DNA of 64,000 nt from Mesonia maritima (GTDB taxonomy: Bacteria; Bacteroidota; Bacteroidia; Flavobacteriales; Flavobacteriaceae). The notes below the pieces were generated by a model. The model saw nothing but the letters and a program-made list of their open reading frames with translations. It made no database searches and had not been told where the DNA came from. Every line of letters begins with the position of its first letter. Within the stretch, counting starts at the first letter, position 1. The position numbers and the translations under genes were made by a program. The DNA is taken from positions 206,480 to 270,479 of the forward strand of contig NZ_JBHLUA010000003.1 of the NCBI RefSeq assembly GCF_042433895.1. Reading direction: 5' to 3'. This document shows positions 35,938-44,448 of this stretch, piece after piece.

Positions 35938-36870
35938 TTAGGAAACTGAAATTAATTCTACTTCAAAAATTAAAACCGCGTTTGGCGGGATAACTCCACC
36001 GGCTCCACGCTCACCAGATCCTAATTCTGATGGAATTACGAACTCAGCTTTTTCGCCTTCAGCAAGTAATAAAATTCCTTCGTCCCAACCCGGAATTACG
36101 TGACCAACACCTACCGGAAATTGAATAGGATCGTTTCGTTTAAATGAAGAATCGAAAACGGTCCCGTCTAACAACATTCCTTTATAATGAACTTTTACGG
36201 TTTTTCCTTTTTCAGCTTTTTTTCCTTCGGTTTTATGGGTGATTTTATAATATAAACCGCTTTCTGTTTTTTCAAAACCTTGAGTTACTTTCGCGATTTT
36301 TTCTTCTTGCTCCTTTTTGGCTTCCGCTTCTCTTTTTGCTTTGCTTTCATTAAATTCTGCAAAAGCTTTTGCAGCATCAAAATTTTCGGCCTCTTCTCCT
36401 ACTCGTTTAATTTCTAAACTTTCAATTTTATCGTTTTGCTGAATAGAATCTACCACATTTTGACCTTCAACCACTTCTCCAAAAACAGTGTGTTTCCCGT
36501 CTAGCCATGGAGTTTCTAAATGCGTAATAAAAAATTGACTCCCGTTTGTTCCAGGTCCGGCGTTTGCCATTGAAAGAATTCCCGGTTTATGATGCGTTAA
36601 TTCTGGATGAATTTCATCATCAAACTGGTAACCCGGTCCCCCGGTTCCGGTTCCTTTTGGATCACCGCCTTGCACCATGAATTCTGGAATTACACGATGA
36701 AATTTAAGTCCGTCGTAGTACGGTTCACCTTCAGCTTTGGCTTTGTTTTCTATTTTTCCTTCTGCAAGACCTACAAAATTACCAACCGTTCCCGGCGTTT
36801 TTTTATAAGTTAATTGCACTAAAATTTCTCCTTTTGTAGTGTTGAATTTTGCGTATAAACCGTTTTCCAT
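35938..36870 (-). CDS. dual cyclophilin-FKBP peptidyl-prolyl isomerase
   Basis: A 310-residue protein joining two unrelated isomerases. Residues ~1-165 are a cyclophilin (FHRVIPEFMVQGGDPKGTG with the catalytic Arg, NGSQFFITHLETPWLDGKHT). A charged helical linker (~170-205) follows, then an FKBP domain (~206-310: VHYKGMLLDGTVFDSSF, VIPGWDEGILL). This matches the CFBP class of dual-family immunophilins known from flavobacteria. There is no signal peptide, so it should be cytosolic. Confidence 0.93.
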   Translation of the reverse strand: MENGLYAKFNTTKGEILVQLTYKKTPGTVGNFVGLAEGKIENKAKAEGEPYYDGLKFHRVIPEFMVQGGDPKGTGTGGPGYQFDDEIHPELTHHKPGILSMANAGPGTNGSQFFITHLETPWLDGKHTVFGEVVEGQNVVDSIQQNDKIESLEIKRVGEEAENFDAAKAFAEFNESKAKREAEAKKEQEEKIAKVTQGFEKTESGLYYKITHKTEGKKAEKGKTVKVHYKGMLLDGTVFDSSFKRNDPIQFPVGVGHVIPGWDEGILLLAEGEKAEFVIPSELGSGERGAGGVIPPNAVLIFEVELISVS

Positions 36871-36893
36871 GAATTGTTATTTTTTTGAAAGTG

Positions 36894-36901
36894 CAAATAT
36901 A
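36894..36901 (-). promoter_or_regulatory. -7 box upstream of the cyclophilin-FKBP gene
   Basis: On the minus strand TATATTTG (36901-36894) matches TAnnTTTG, 23 bases before the ATG at 36870. No clear -33 element. Confidence 0.5.
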
Positions 36902-36941
36902 AGGTCTTCTAAAACGGCTTCCTAATAAATTTGGAGCACAA

Positions 36942-36969
36942 AAAAATCCGAAGAAAACTTCGGATTTTT
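36942..36969. terminator. intrinsic terminator after recQ
   Basis: A perfect 12-bp stem (36942-36953 with 36958-36969) with loop AAAA, starting 4 bases past the recQ stop on the minus strand, with a U-tract on that strand. Confidence 0.85.
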
Positions 36970-36973
36970 AAAT

Positions 36974-39166
36974 TTAGTTAGCGACATCACTTATAAATTT
37001 AATTCGATAAAGTCTTATTTCTTCATCTTCAAATTCACCATCAAACTCTTCCATGGCTTCTTCTACATTATCGGTTTCAGAATCTAGAAAATATTCGTGT
37101 AAATCTTCTTGTTGTTCTTCATCTAGAATTTCATCGATCCAATAGGAAATGTTAAGTTTGGTTCCACTATATACAATAGCTTCCATTTCTTTTATGAAAT
37201 CGCTCATTTCCATTCCTTTTGCATCTGCAATATCAGTAAGCGGCAATTTTCGGTCTACATTTTGAATAATGTAAAGTTTTAACGCACTATTGGCACCGGT
37301 AGATTTCACCACTAAATCGTCTGGACGGGTAATGTCATTATCGGCTACATAACTTTCAATAAGTTGAAGAAACTCACGTCCGTATTTTTTGGCTTTCCCT
37401 TCTCCAACACCATGAATATTAATTAATTCTTGCATTGTGATAGGATATTTTACAGCCATATCTTCTAAAGACGGATCTTGAAAAACTACAAATGGCGGAA
37501 CTTCTTTTTTCTTCGCTACTTTTTTTCGAAGATCTTTAAGCATTTTCATTAATCTATCGTCTGCAGACCCGCCGCCTTTCTTGGGAGTAATTATATTTTC
37601 AGCATCATCGGTATCATAAATATGATCTTCGGTCATCATAAATGAAGAAGGATTTTGTAAGAATTCTTCTCCTTTTTTTGTTAACTTAATTACACCGTAG
37701 GTTTCAATATCTTTACGCAACATTCCATCAACCAATACTTGACGAATTAATGCCATCCAGAAATTAGCGTCTTTATTTTTTCCTTTTCCAAAAAGCGCAT
37801 TTTCATCGGTTTTATGGGATTTTATTAAAGCGTTAGATTTTCCAATTAAGGTATTAACTACTTCTTTACTTTTATAAAGTTGATTGGTTGCTTTTACGGT
37901 TTTCAGCAATAACTCAACTTCTTCTTTTGCTTCGTGTTTTTTCTTTGGATTTCTTACATTATCATCCATATCGGCTCCTTCGCCGGTTGTATCATCGAAA
38001 TCTTCTCCAAAATAATGAAGAATAAATTTTCTACGAGACATAGAAGTTTCTGCATAAGCAACTACTTCTTGCAAAAGTGCATGCCCAACTTCTTGTTCGG
38101 CTACCGGTTTGCCGCTCATAAATTTTTCGAGCTTTTCGATATCTTTATAGGCGTAAAAGGCGAGGCAATGACCTTCACCGCCATCTCTTCCCGCTCTACC
38201 GGTTTCTTGATAATAACTTTCGATACTTTTTGGAATATCATGATGAATTACAAAACGTACATCGGGTTTATCGATTCCCATTCCGAAGGCAATTGTAGCG
38301 ACCACAACATCGGCATCTTCCATTAAGAACATGTCTTGATGTTTCGCGCGTGTTTTAGCATCTAAACCTGCATGATAAGGAATCGCCGAAACACCATTTA
38401 CTTGAAGTGTTTGAGCTAATTCTTCAACCTTTTTTCGGCTTAAGCAGTAAATAATTCCGCTTTTTCCTGAATTCTGTTTTACAAAACGAATAATATCGGC
38501 ATCGACATTGGCCGTTTTTGGACGAATTTCATAATATAAATTCGGTCGGTTAAAAGAAGCTTTAAATGTATTTGCATCAGTTACGCCTAAGTTTTTAAGA
38601 ATATCTTCTTGTACTTTTGGTGTAGCGGTTGCTGTTAACGCAATTATGGGAATATTATCTCCAATTCTACCGATAATTCTTCTTAAATTTCGGTATTCGG
38701 GTCTAAAATCGTGACCCCATTCTGAAATACAATGAGCTTCATCAATCGCTAAAAAAGAAATATTTTCCTTTTTAAGAAAATCTATATGTTCTTCTTTTGT
38801 AAGCGATTCGGGCGCAACGTAAAGCAGTTTTGTTATTCCGTTAGAAATATCTGCTTTTACTTGTTTTACTTCGGTTTTGTTCAAAGAAGAATTTAAAACA
38901 TGCGCAACGCCGTGTTCAGATGAAATTCCGCGAATAGCATCTACCTGATTTTTCATTAACGCGATAAGTGGAGAAACCACAATGGCGGTTCCTTCTTTTA
39001 TAAGCGCAGGAAGTTGGTAGCATAGCGACTTACCGCCTCCTGTTGGCATGATTACAAACGTATTTTCGTTTGCGACAATACTTTTAATTACTTCTTCTTG
39101 TAATCCTTTAAATTGGCTAAAACCAAAATATTTTTTTAATTCGTGGTGTAAATCGATTTCTGTCAA
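36974..39166 (-). CDS. recQ: ATP-dependent DNA helicase RecQ
   Basis: A 730-residue 3'-5' helicase in recombinational repair. Motif I MPTGGGKSLCYQLPAL, motif II DEAHCISEWGHDFRPEY and motif VI QETGRAGRDGG are intact. Then come the RQC region and an HRDC-like domain (about 525-605: YPITMQELINIHGVGEGKAKK). A further ~120 residues at the C terminus end in an acidic stretch, longer than E. coli RecQ and usual in Bacteroidota. Divergent from the sugar-phosphate isomerase gene. Confidence 0.95.
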   Translation of the reverse strand: MTEIDLHHELKKYFGFSQFKGLQEEVIKSIVANENTFVIMPTGGGKSLCYQLPALIKEGTAIVVSPLIALMKNQVDAIRGISSEHGVAHVLNSSLNKTEVKQVKADISNGITKLLYVAPESLTKEEHIDFLKKENISFLAIDEAHCISEWGHDFRPEYRNLRRIIGRIGDNIPIIALTATATPKVQEDILKNLGVTDANTFKASFNRPNLYYEIRPKTANVDADIIRFVKQNSGKSGIIYCLSRKKVEELAQTLQVNGVSAIPYHAGLDAKTRAKHQDMFLMEDADVVVATIAFGMGIDKPDVRFVIHHDIPKSIESYYQETGRAGRDGGEGHCLAFYAYKDIEKLEKFMSGKPVAEQEVGHALLQEVVAYAETSMSRRKFILHYFGEDFDDTTGEGADMDDNVRNPKKKHEAKEEVELLLKTVKATNQLYKSKEVVNTLIGKSNALIKSHKTDENALFGKGKNKDANFWMALIRQVLVDGMLRKDIETYGVIKLTKKGEEFLQNPSSFMMTEDHIYDTDDAENIITPKKGGGSADDRLMKMLKDLRKKVAKKKEVPPFVVFQDPSLEDMAVKYPITMQELINIHGVGEGKAKKYGREFLQLIESYVADNDITRPDDLVVKSTGANSALKLYIIQNVDRKLPLTDIADAKGMEMSDFIKEMEAIVYSGTKLNISYWIDEILDEEQQEDLHEYFLDSETDNVEEAMEEFDGEFEDEEIRLYRIKFISDVAN

Positions 39167-39193
39167 ACTGATTTTTTATGTTACAATTTTACA

Positions 39194-39201
39194 TACCTTT
39201 G
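39194..39201 (+). promoter_or_regulatory. -7 box upstream of the kdsD-like gene
   Basis: TACCTTTG matches TAnnTTTG, 56 bases before the ATG at 39258 and 28 bases beyond the divergent recQ start. It supports starting the isomerase gene at 39258 rather than inside recQ. Confidence 0.5.
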
Positions 39202-39257
39202 TCATACTAAAGATACATATTTCTTTAGTACTTACAAATTCAAATATTACAAAATTA

Positions 39258-40220
39258 ATGCTTCAAAACAACATACTTTCGGTTGCAAAAGAAACAATTT
39301 CCAACGAAGCAAAAGCTGTTGAAAATCTCAAAAATTTATTAGATCAAGAATTTTCCGATGCCGTTGAATATATCTATAACTCCAAAGGTAGGGTAATTAT
39401 TACAGGAATTGGCAAAAGTGCAATTATTGCTACTAAAATTGTAGCGACATTAAATTCTACCGGAACGCCTGCAATTTTTATGCATGCTGCAGATGCGATT
39501 CACGGCGATTTAGGAACGATACAAGAAGAAGATGTTGTGATTTGTATTTCTAAAAGTGGAAATACACCAGAAATTAAAGTCTTGGTTCCGCTTATTAAAA
39601 ATTTTAAAAATAAACTCATTGCCATTACAGGGAATAAAGAATCTTTTTTAGGAACACAAGCAGATTTTGTACTCAATGCTTATATTGAAGAAGAAGCTTG
39701 TCCTAATAATTTAGCTCCCACCACAAGTACAACAGCGCAATTAGTTATTGGCGATGCGCTTGCGGTTTGCCTGTTGCATTTAAAAGGATTTACCAGTAAA
39801 GATTTTGCAAAATATCACCCCGGTGGCGCTTTAGGAAAAAAATTATATTTACGAATTAGTGATATTACTTCAGAAAATAAAAAACCAAAAGTCACTCCAA
39901 ATACGAAGATTAATCAAGTAATTGTAGAAATTTCTGAAAAAATGCTTGGAGTAACTGCGGTAATTGATAACGATAAAATTGTGGGAATTATAACCGATGG
40001 AGATTTAAGAAGAATGCTTTCTAAAAACATCGATTTCTCAGAATTAACCGCAAAAGATATTATGGGAAAAAACCCTAAACTAATTTCGAATAATGCGATG
40101 GCTGTTGATGCGATCGATTTGTTGGAGAAAAATGAAATCTCTCAATTAATTGCTGAAGAAAACGGAAAATATAAAGGTATTGTGCACCTTCATAATTTAA
40201 TAAAAGAAGGAATTATATAG
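39258..40220 (+). CDS. kdsD: KpsF/GutQ family arabinose-5-phosphate isomerase
   Basis: Interconverts ribulose-5-phosphate and arabinose-5-phosphate, first step to Kdo for lipopolysaccharide. The 320-residue protein has a SIS domain (RVIITGIGKSAIIATKI, CISKSGNTPEIK) and two C-terminal CBS domains (from about residue 205). I use ATG 39258 because the longer frame runs back into recQ and the family begins here. It starts an envelope-related series with tatC and lptB. Confidence 0.92.
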   Translation: MLQNNILSVAKETISNEAKAVENLKNLLDQEFSDAVEYIYNSKGRVIITGIGKSAIIATKIVATLNSTGTPAIFMHAADAIHGDLGTIQEEDVVICISKSGNTPEIKVLVPLIKNFKNKLIAITGNKESFLGTQADFVLNAYIEEEACPNNLAPTTSTTAQLVIGDALAVCLLHLKGFTSKDFAKYHPGGALGKKLYLRISDITSENKKPKVTPNTKINQVIVEISEKMLGVTAVIDNDKIVGIITDGDLRRMLSKNIDFSELTAKDIMGKNPKLISNNAMAVDAIDLLEKNEISQLIAEENGKYKGIVHLHNLIKEGII

Positions 40221-40221
40221 T

Positions 40222-41043
40222 ATGGCAAAAAAAGTTAAAAAAAGTGCCGATGAAATGTCTTTTCTCGACCATCTTGAAGAATTAAGGTGGCATCTTATAC
40301 GATCTACAATAGCAGTGGTAATTGCTGCCGGAATAGCCTTTTTAGCAAAAGGTTTTATTTTTGATGTTGTTTTATTCGGACCTAAAAAAGCAGATTTTGT
40401 TACGTATGATATCCTGTGCAGAGCTGCTCAATTTTTAAGCTTAGATGAAAGTTTTTGTTTTACAGAAATTCCGTTTAGAATACAAAGTAGAACCATGGCG
40501 GGACAGTTTAGCGCACATATGTGGACCGCAATTACCGCAGGTTTCATTATTGCTTTTCCTTATATTTTATATGAATTTTGGCGATTTCTTTCTCCCGCGT
40601 TACACGAAAATGAACGCAAAGCCTCAAAAGGTTTCATCATAATTTCATCTTTATTATTTTTTATAGGCGTTCTTTTTGGATATTATATTGTAGCTCCGCT
40701 CTCGATTAATTTCTTAGGGAGTTATCAAGTAAGCGAAGAAGTTTTTAATGATATCGACTTAAGTAGTTATATGGGCTTGGTACGAACTTCTGCTCTTGCC
40801 AGCGGGATAGTTTTTGAACTTCCCATAGTTATTTTCTTACTTACAAAATTAGGCGTTGTAACACCGGAAGCTTTAAAAAAGTATAGAAAATTTGCTTTAG
40901 TTGGAATTTTAATTGTTTCCGCAGTAATTACGCCGCCAGATATTGCTAGTCAAGTAATTGTATCAATTCCGGTATTAATTTTATACGAAATAAGTATTTT
41001 TATTTCCAGAATAGTTTTAAAAAGGCAACGAAAGAGAACTTAG
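40222..41043 (+). CDS. tatC: Sec-independent protein translocase subunit TatC
   Basis: A 273-residue inner-membrane protein with six hydrophobic segments, the N-terminal FLDHLEELRWHLIRS motif that recognises twin-arginine signals, and the loop FWRFLSPALHENERK, both diagnostic. The insertion between TM1 and TM2 is longer than in E. coli TatC, common in Bacteroidota. It begins one base after the kdsD stop. Confidence 0.95.
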   Translation: MAKKVKKSADEMSFLDHLEELRWHLIRSTIAVVIAAGIAFLAKGFIFDVVLFGPKKADFVTYDILCRAAQFLSLDESFCFTEIPFRIQSRTMAGQFSAHMWTAITAGFIIAFPYILYEFWRFLSPALHENERKASKGFIIISSLLFFIGVLFGYYIVAPLSINFLGSYQVSEEVFNDIDLSSYMGLVRTSALASGIVFELPIVIFLLTKLGVVTPEALKKYRKFALVGILIVSAVITPPDIASQVIVSIPVLILYEISIFISRIVLKRQRKRT

Positions 41044-41071
41044 AAATCAATTAACAAAAAAGGAGTAAGAA

Positions 41072-41440
41072 ATGATCGATAAAGTAGATGAGTTTAATGC
41101 CTACCGCCAGAAAATGAACGATAAAATTCTAGGCGAAAACAATAAAGTATTAAAACGAATTTTTAATTTAGATACCAATTCTTTTACGGAAGGAGCGTTA
41201 GATAAAAATACCAAAGAACTTTTAGGACTAATTGCTTCGGTGGTTTTACGCTGCGATGATTGTGTAAAATATCATTTAGAATCGAGCTACAAATCTGGTG
41301 TAACGCGTGAGCAAGTTGTAGAAACCTTAAGTATTGGCACATTAATTGGTGGAACAATCGTCATTCCGCATTTAAGAAGAGCATTTGAATATTGGGAAAT
41401 CTTAGAGCAGAAAAAAGAACATTCCGAAGCTGAAGAATAA
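41072..41440 (+). CDS. AhpD-like carboxymuconolactone decarboxylase family protein
   Basis: A 122-residue helical protein with the AhpD redox motif in VVLRCDDCVKYHLESSYKSG: a C-x-x-C pair followed by His, as in alkylhydroperoxidase-like members. The C terminus TLIGGTIVIPHLRRAFEYWE is typical. A thiol-dependent peroxidase role is likely. It lies between tatC and lptB on the same strand. Confidence 0.88.
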   Translation: MIDKVDEFNAYRQKMNDKILGENNKVLKRIFNLDTNSFTEGALDKNTKELLGLIASVVLRCDDCVKYHLESSYKSGVTREQVVETLSIGTLIGGTIVIPHLRRAFEYWEILEQKKEHSEAEE

Positions 41441-41471
41441 AATTCACTTCTAATTTTTTTGATAACTATCT

Positions 41472-42212
41472 ATGAAATTAAAAGCAGACAATCTTGTAAA
41501 AGCATATAAAGGCAGAAAAGTTGTAAAAGGCGTTTCAGTTGAAGTAAACCAAGGAGAAATCGTTGGACTTTTAGGACCAAACGGCGCCGGAAAAACTACT
41601 TCTTTTTATATGATTGTTGGCCTTATTAAACCAAATTCCGGTAAAATTTATCTAGATAAATCTGATATTACCAAATTTCCGATGTACAAACGGGCTCAAA
41701 ACGGAATCGGTTATCTTGCGCAAGAAGCTTCAGTTTTTAGAAAGTTGAGTATTGAAGATAATATTATGAGTGTTTTAGAACTCACTTCCCTTTCTAAAAA
41801 AGAGCGTGAAGAAAAAATGGAAAGTTTAATTGAAGAATTCAGTTTAGGTCATATTCGTAAAAGTCGAGGCGATTTATTATCGGGTGGTGAACGAAGAAGA
41901 ACTGAAATTGCCCGCGCTTTAGCGACCGATCCAAAATTTATTTTATTAGATGAACCTTTTGCCGGTGTAGACCCCGTAGCGGTAGAAGATATTCAACGAA
42001 TTGTAGCGCAACTTAAAAATAAAAATATTGGGATTTTAATTACCGATCATAACGTCCAAGAAACCTTAGCAATTACTGACAGAACTTATTTAATGTTTGA
42101 AGGAAGTATTCTAAAACACGGTCAACCGGAAGAATTAGCCGCAGATGAAATGGTTAGAAAAGTATATCTTGGTCAGAATTTCGAACTTCGGAAGAAAAAA
42201 TTATTTCAATAA
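41472..42212 (+). CDS. lptB: LPS export ABC transporter ATP-binding protein
   Basis: A 246-residue ATPase with Walker A GPNGAGKTT (about residues 36-44), Q-loop YLAQEASVFRKLSIEDN, signature LLSGGERRRTEIARAL and Walker B FILLDEPFAGVDP. The sequence follows LptB rather than other ABC ATPases (the VFRKLSIEDNIMSVLE segment). LptB powers lipopolysaccharide extraction to the outer membrane. The nearby kdsD fits the same pathway. Confidence 0.93.
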   Translation: MKLKADNLVKAYKGRKVVKGVSVEVNQGEIVGLLGPNGAGKTTSFYMIVGLIKPNSGKIYLDKSDITKFPMYKRAQNGIGYLAQEASVFRKLSIEDNIMSVLELTSLSKKEREEKMESLIEEFSLGHIRKSRGDLLSGGERRRTEIARALATDPKFILLDEPFAGVDPVAVEDIQRIVAQLKNKNIGILITDHNVQETLAITDRTYLMFEGSILKHGQPEELAADEMVRKVYLGQNFELRKKKLFQ

Positions 42213-42228
42213 ATAAAATTTTCAGCGA

Positions 42229-42423
42229 ATGAATCCTTTCCTCAGCAACATATTAATTACTGCATTTATTCTAAGCTTTATCCCAAGTGTAATTGCCGCT
42301 TTTGATATTGCAAAAAGTAATTTAAGAAGAAACAAAAAACTCTATTGGTTTTTTATAGTATTTTTCTTCCATCTTCCCGGATCGCTTATTTATTTCACTG
42401 TTGGAAGAACTCAAAAAGCTTAA
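42229..42423 (+). CDS. small PLDc_N-type membrane protein
   Basis: A 64-residue protein with two hydrophobic helices around a basic loop (SNLRRNKKLYW). The second ends HLPGSLIYFTVGR, the pattern of the phospholipase-D-nuclease N-terminal (PLDc_N) domain found ahead of cardiolipin synthases and as free small proteins. No catalytic domain follows. It lies 16 bases after lptB and converges on pssA. Confidence 0.8.
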   Translation: MNPFLSNILITAFILSFIPSVIAAFDIAKSNLRRNKKLYWFFIVFFFHLPGSLIYFTVGRTQKA

Positions 42424-42428
42424 ATAAA

Positions 42429-43184
42429 TTACGCTTTCTTATTTTTTCCCGATAAAATTATTGATAAAAGTACATAGCTAATAATTAATATTGGTAGGGC
42501 TAGATACTGTAAGGTAACTAATAAAATTAAAGCCAAGAGTAAAAATCCGTAGCGAAACCAATTTTCCTTCACGCCCCAAGTTTTAAATTTTAAAGCGAAT
42601 AACGGTAATTCAGCATTCAAAATAATAGCGCTAAAAATAGTTAAGCCTATTAAAACCCATTGATTTAAAATAAGTTCAACCGCAAAAGGATGAGGCTGAA
42701 AAGCTAAAATTAATGGAAGACTAAGAATTAAAATTGCATTTGCCGGCGTGGGCAAACCTATAAACGAATCGGTTTGGCGTTCATCTACATTAAATTTTGC
42801 TAAGCGATAGCCAGAACCTAAACTTATTAATAAACCTAATAACGGTAAAATTGGCATATCGAAACTTAAATAATTGGTAGCCGACCAATCTACTACTGCC
42901 GTTTCAGGTTGATATTCAATAGCATTATTCAATAATTGAAACATTACAATTCCCGGTACTAAACCACTAGTAACCATATCGGCTAACGAATCTAATTGTA
43001 AGCCTATTTCACTTTGTACGTCTAAACTACGAGCAGCTAACCCATCAAAAAAATCAAAGAAAATACCGAGACCTACAAATAAAGCTGCGGTTATCAAATT
43101 ATTTTGAACAGCCAGAATAACCCCAATACTTCCGCAAAGTAAGTTTAATAAGGTAATAATGTTCGGAATATGTTTTTTTAGCAT
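42429..43184 (-). CDS. pssA: CDP-diacylglycerol-serine O-phosphatidyltransferase
   Basis: A 251-residue polytopic membrane enzyme with the full CDP-alcohol phosphotransferase signature D-G-x2-A-R-x8-G-x3-D-x3-D (DGLAARSLDVQSEIGLQLDS then LAD). Its resemblance to bacterial/archaeal PssA suggests phosphatidylserine synthesis, leading to phosphatidylethanolamine. The CDP-alcohol class is certain, the alcohol less so. It has its own promoter. Confidence 0.9.
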   Translation of the reverse strand: MLKKHIPNIITLLNLLCGSIGVILAVQNNLITAALFVGLGIFFDFFDGLAARSLDVQSEIGLQLDSLADMVTSGLVPGIVMFQLLNNAIEYQPETAVVDWSATNYLSFDMPILPLLGLLISLGSGYRLAKFNVDERQTDSFIGLPTPANAILILSLPLILAFQPHPFAVELILNQWVLIGLTIFSAIILNAELPLFALKFKTWGVKENWFRYGFLLLALILLVTLQYLALPILIISYVLLSIILSGKNKKA

Positions 43185-43216
43185 TTAGCAACAGGTTTTT
43201 AAGATATGCTAAAATA

Positions 43217-43250
43217 CAAAACTAGAACTACACTTTACATTTTTAGGCAA
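43217..43250 (-). promoter_or_regulatory. promoter of pssA
   Basis: On the minus strand TTG (43250-43248), a 23-base spacer, TAGTTTTG (43224-43217): a Bacteroidota sigma-A match 32 bases before the ATG. Confidence 0.55.
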
Positions 43251-43314
43251 TAACTCGGTATAATTAAAGTTATATTGTAAAATAATAAAGATATTTGCGC
43301 AAAATTTAAGCTTG

Positions 43315-44385
43315 GTGAGAAATTTACTTCTATTCATTTTTTTTCTAAACATTTTGACGGTTTCAGCTCAAAGCGTTCGAAAATATTCAAATGAATTTTT
43401 GAATATTGGAGTCGATGCTGCAGCTTTTGGAATGGCAAATGCCGTTACTGCAACCACGGGCGATGTAAATTCTGGCTATTGGAATCCCGCAGGTTTAGTA
43501 AAAATGGGAGACAACGAAATTGGCTTAATGCACGCGAGTTATTTCGCAAATATTGCCAATTACGATTATTTAGCCGGCGCAATGCCGTTAGATGATAAAA
43601 GCGCGGTTGGTTTTAGTGTTATTCGCTTCGGGGTCGATGATATTTTAAACACCACACAACTTATCGATGAACAAGGAAATATAGATTACAATAGAATTAG
43701 TCTTTTTTCAGCAGCAGATTACGCCTTTACTTTTTCTTACGCCAGAAAATTACCGCTAGATGGTTTTACCTATGGTGTAAACGCTAAAGTAATTCGAAGA
43801 ATTATTGGTGATTTTGCCACTTCTTGGGGATTCGGTTTTGATGTCGGAATTCAATTTGATGCCGGAAATAACTGGCAATTTGGTGCAATGGCACGCGATA
43901 TTACCACAACTTATAACACGTGGAATATAGATGAAGATGAATTTAAAACGATACAAAATGCGGTTCCGGGAGAAAATCAAAAACTTCCTGAAACTACAGA
44001 AATTACACTTCCAAAATTACAAGTAGGTTTAGCAAAAACTTTTACCATTCGCCACGATTTCGATTTTAAAACTGAAGTAGATTTAAATATGCGCTTTGCT
44101 GAAACCAACGATTTAATTTCTACCAGCGCGGTGAGCGTTTCGCCGGCACTTGGTTTTGAAATCGGTTATATAGATTTAGTTTATTTACGCGGCGGCGTTG
44201 GTAATTTTCAAAATGTAGAACAATTTAACGGCGATTACCGCGTAGGTTTTCAACCTGGTTTTGGAGTTGGTTTTAAATACAAAGGAATTCATGTAGATTA
44301 CGCGTTTACTGATATTGGCGATCAAAGCGTTGCTTTATATTCTAATGTTTTTTCATTAAAGGTAGATTGGAGTATTTTTAGATAA
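43315..44385 (+). CDS. PorV/PorQ family outer-membrane protein
   Basis: A ~356-residue outer-membrane barrel protein with signal peptide (ending VSAQ). The mature start SVRKYSNEFLNIGVDAAAFGMANA and the segment GDVNSGYWNPAGL are typical of the PorV/PorQ family used by type IX secretion, but it is distinct from PorQ at 12973. There is no ATG before the signal; I use GTG 43315, while TTG 43312 would add one residue. It may be a PorV-type shuttle, though I cannot assign it firmly. Confidence 0.82.
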   Translation: MRNLLLFIFFLNILTVSAQSVRKYSNEFLNIGVDAAAFGMANAVTATTGDVNSGYWNPAGLVKMGDNEIGLMHASYFANIANYDYLAGAMPLDDKSAVGFSVIRFGVDDILNTTQLIDEQGNIDYNRISLFSAADYAFTFSYARKLPLDGFTYGVNAKVIRRIIGDFATSWGFGFDVGIQFDAGNNWQFGAMARDITTTYNTWNIDEDEFKTIQNAVPGENQKLPETTEITLPKLQVGLAKTFTIRHDFDFKTEVDLNMRFAETNDLISTSAVSVSPALGFEIGYIDLVYLRGGVGNFQNVEQFNGDYRVGFQPGFGVGFKYKGIHVDYAFTDIGDQSVALYSNVFSLKVDWSIFR

Positions 44386-44420
44386 TTTCAATAAAATCGT
44401 AATTTTCATCCTAGCTTTAT

Positions 44421-44428
44421 TATTTTTG
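44421..44428 (+). promoter_or_regulatory. -7 box upstream of lnt
   Basis: TATTTTTG matches TAnnTTTG, 20 bases before the ATG at 44449. Confidence 0.5.
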
Positions 44429-44448
44429 AAATCACTCAAAAACCTCGC

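Noticed and set aside
39048..39257. Longer start for the kdsD-like gene
   Set aside because: It would run through the start of the divergent recQ; the family start is at 39258, with a -7 box between.
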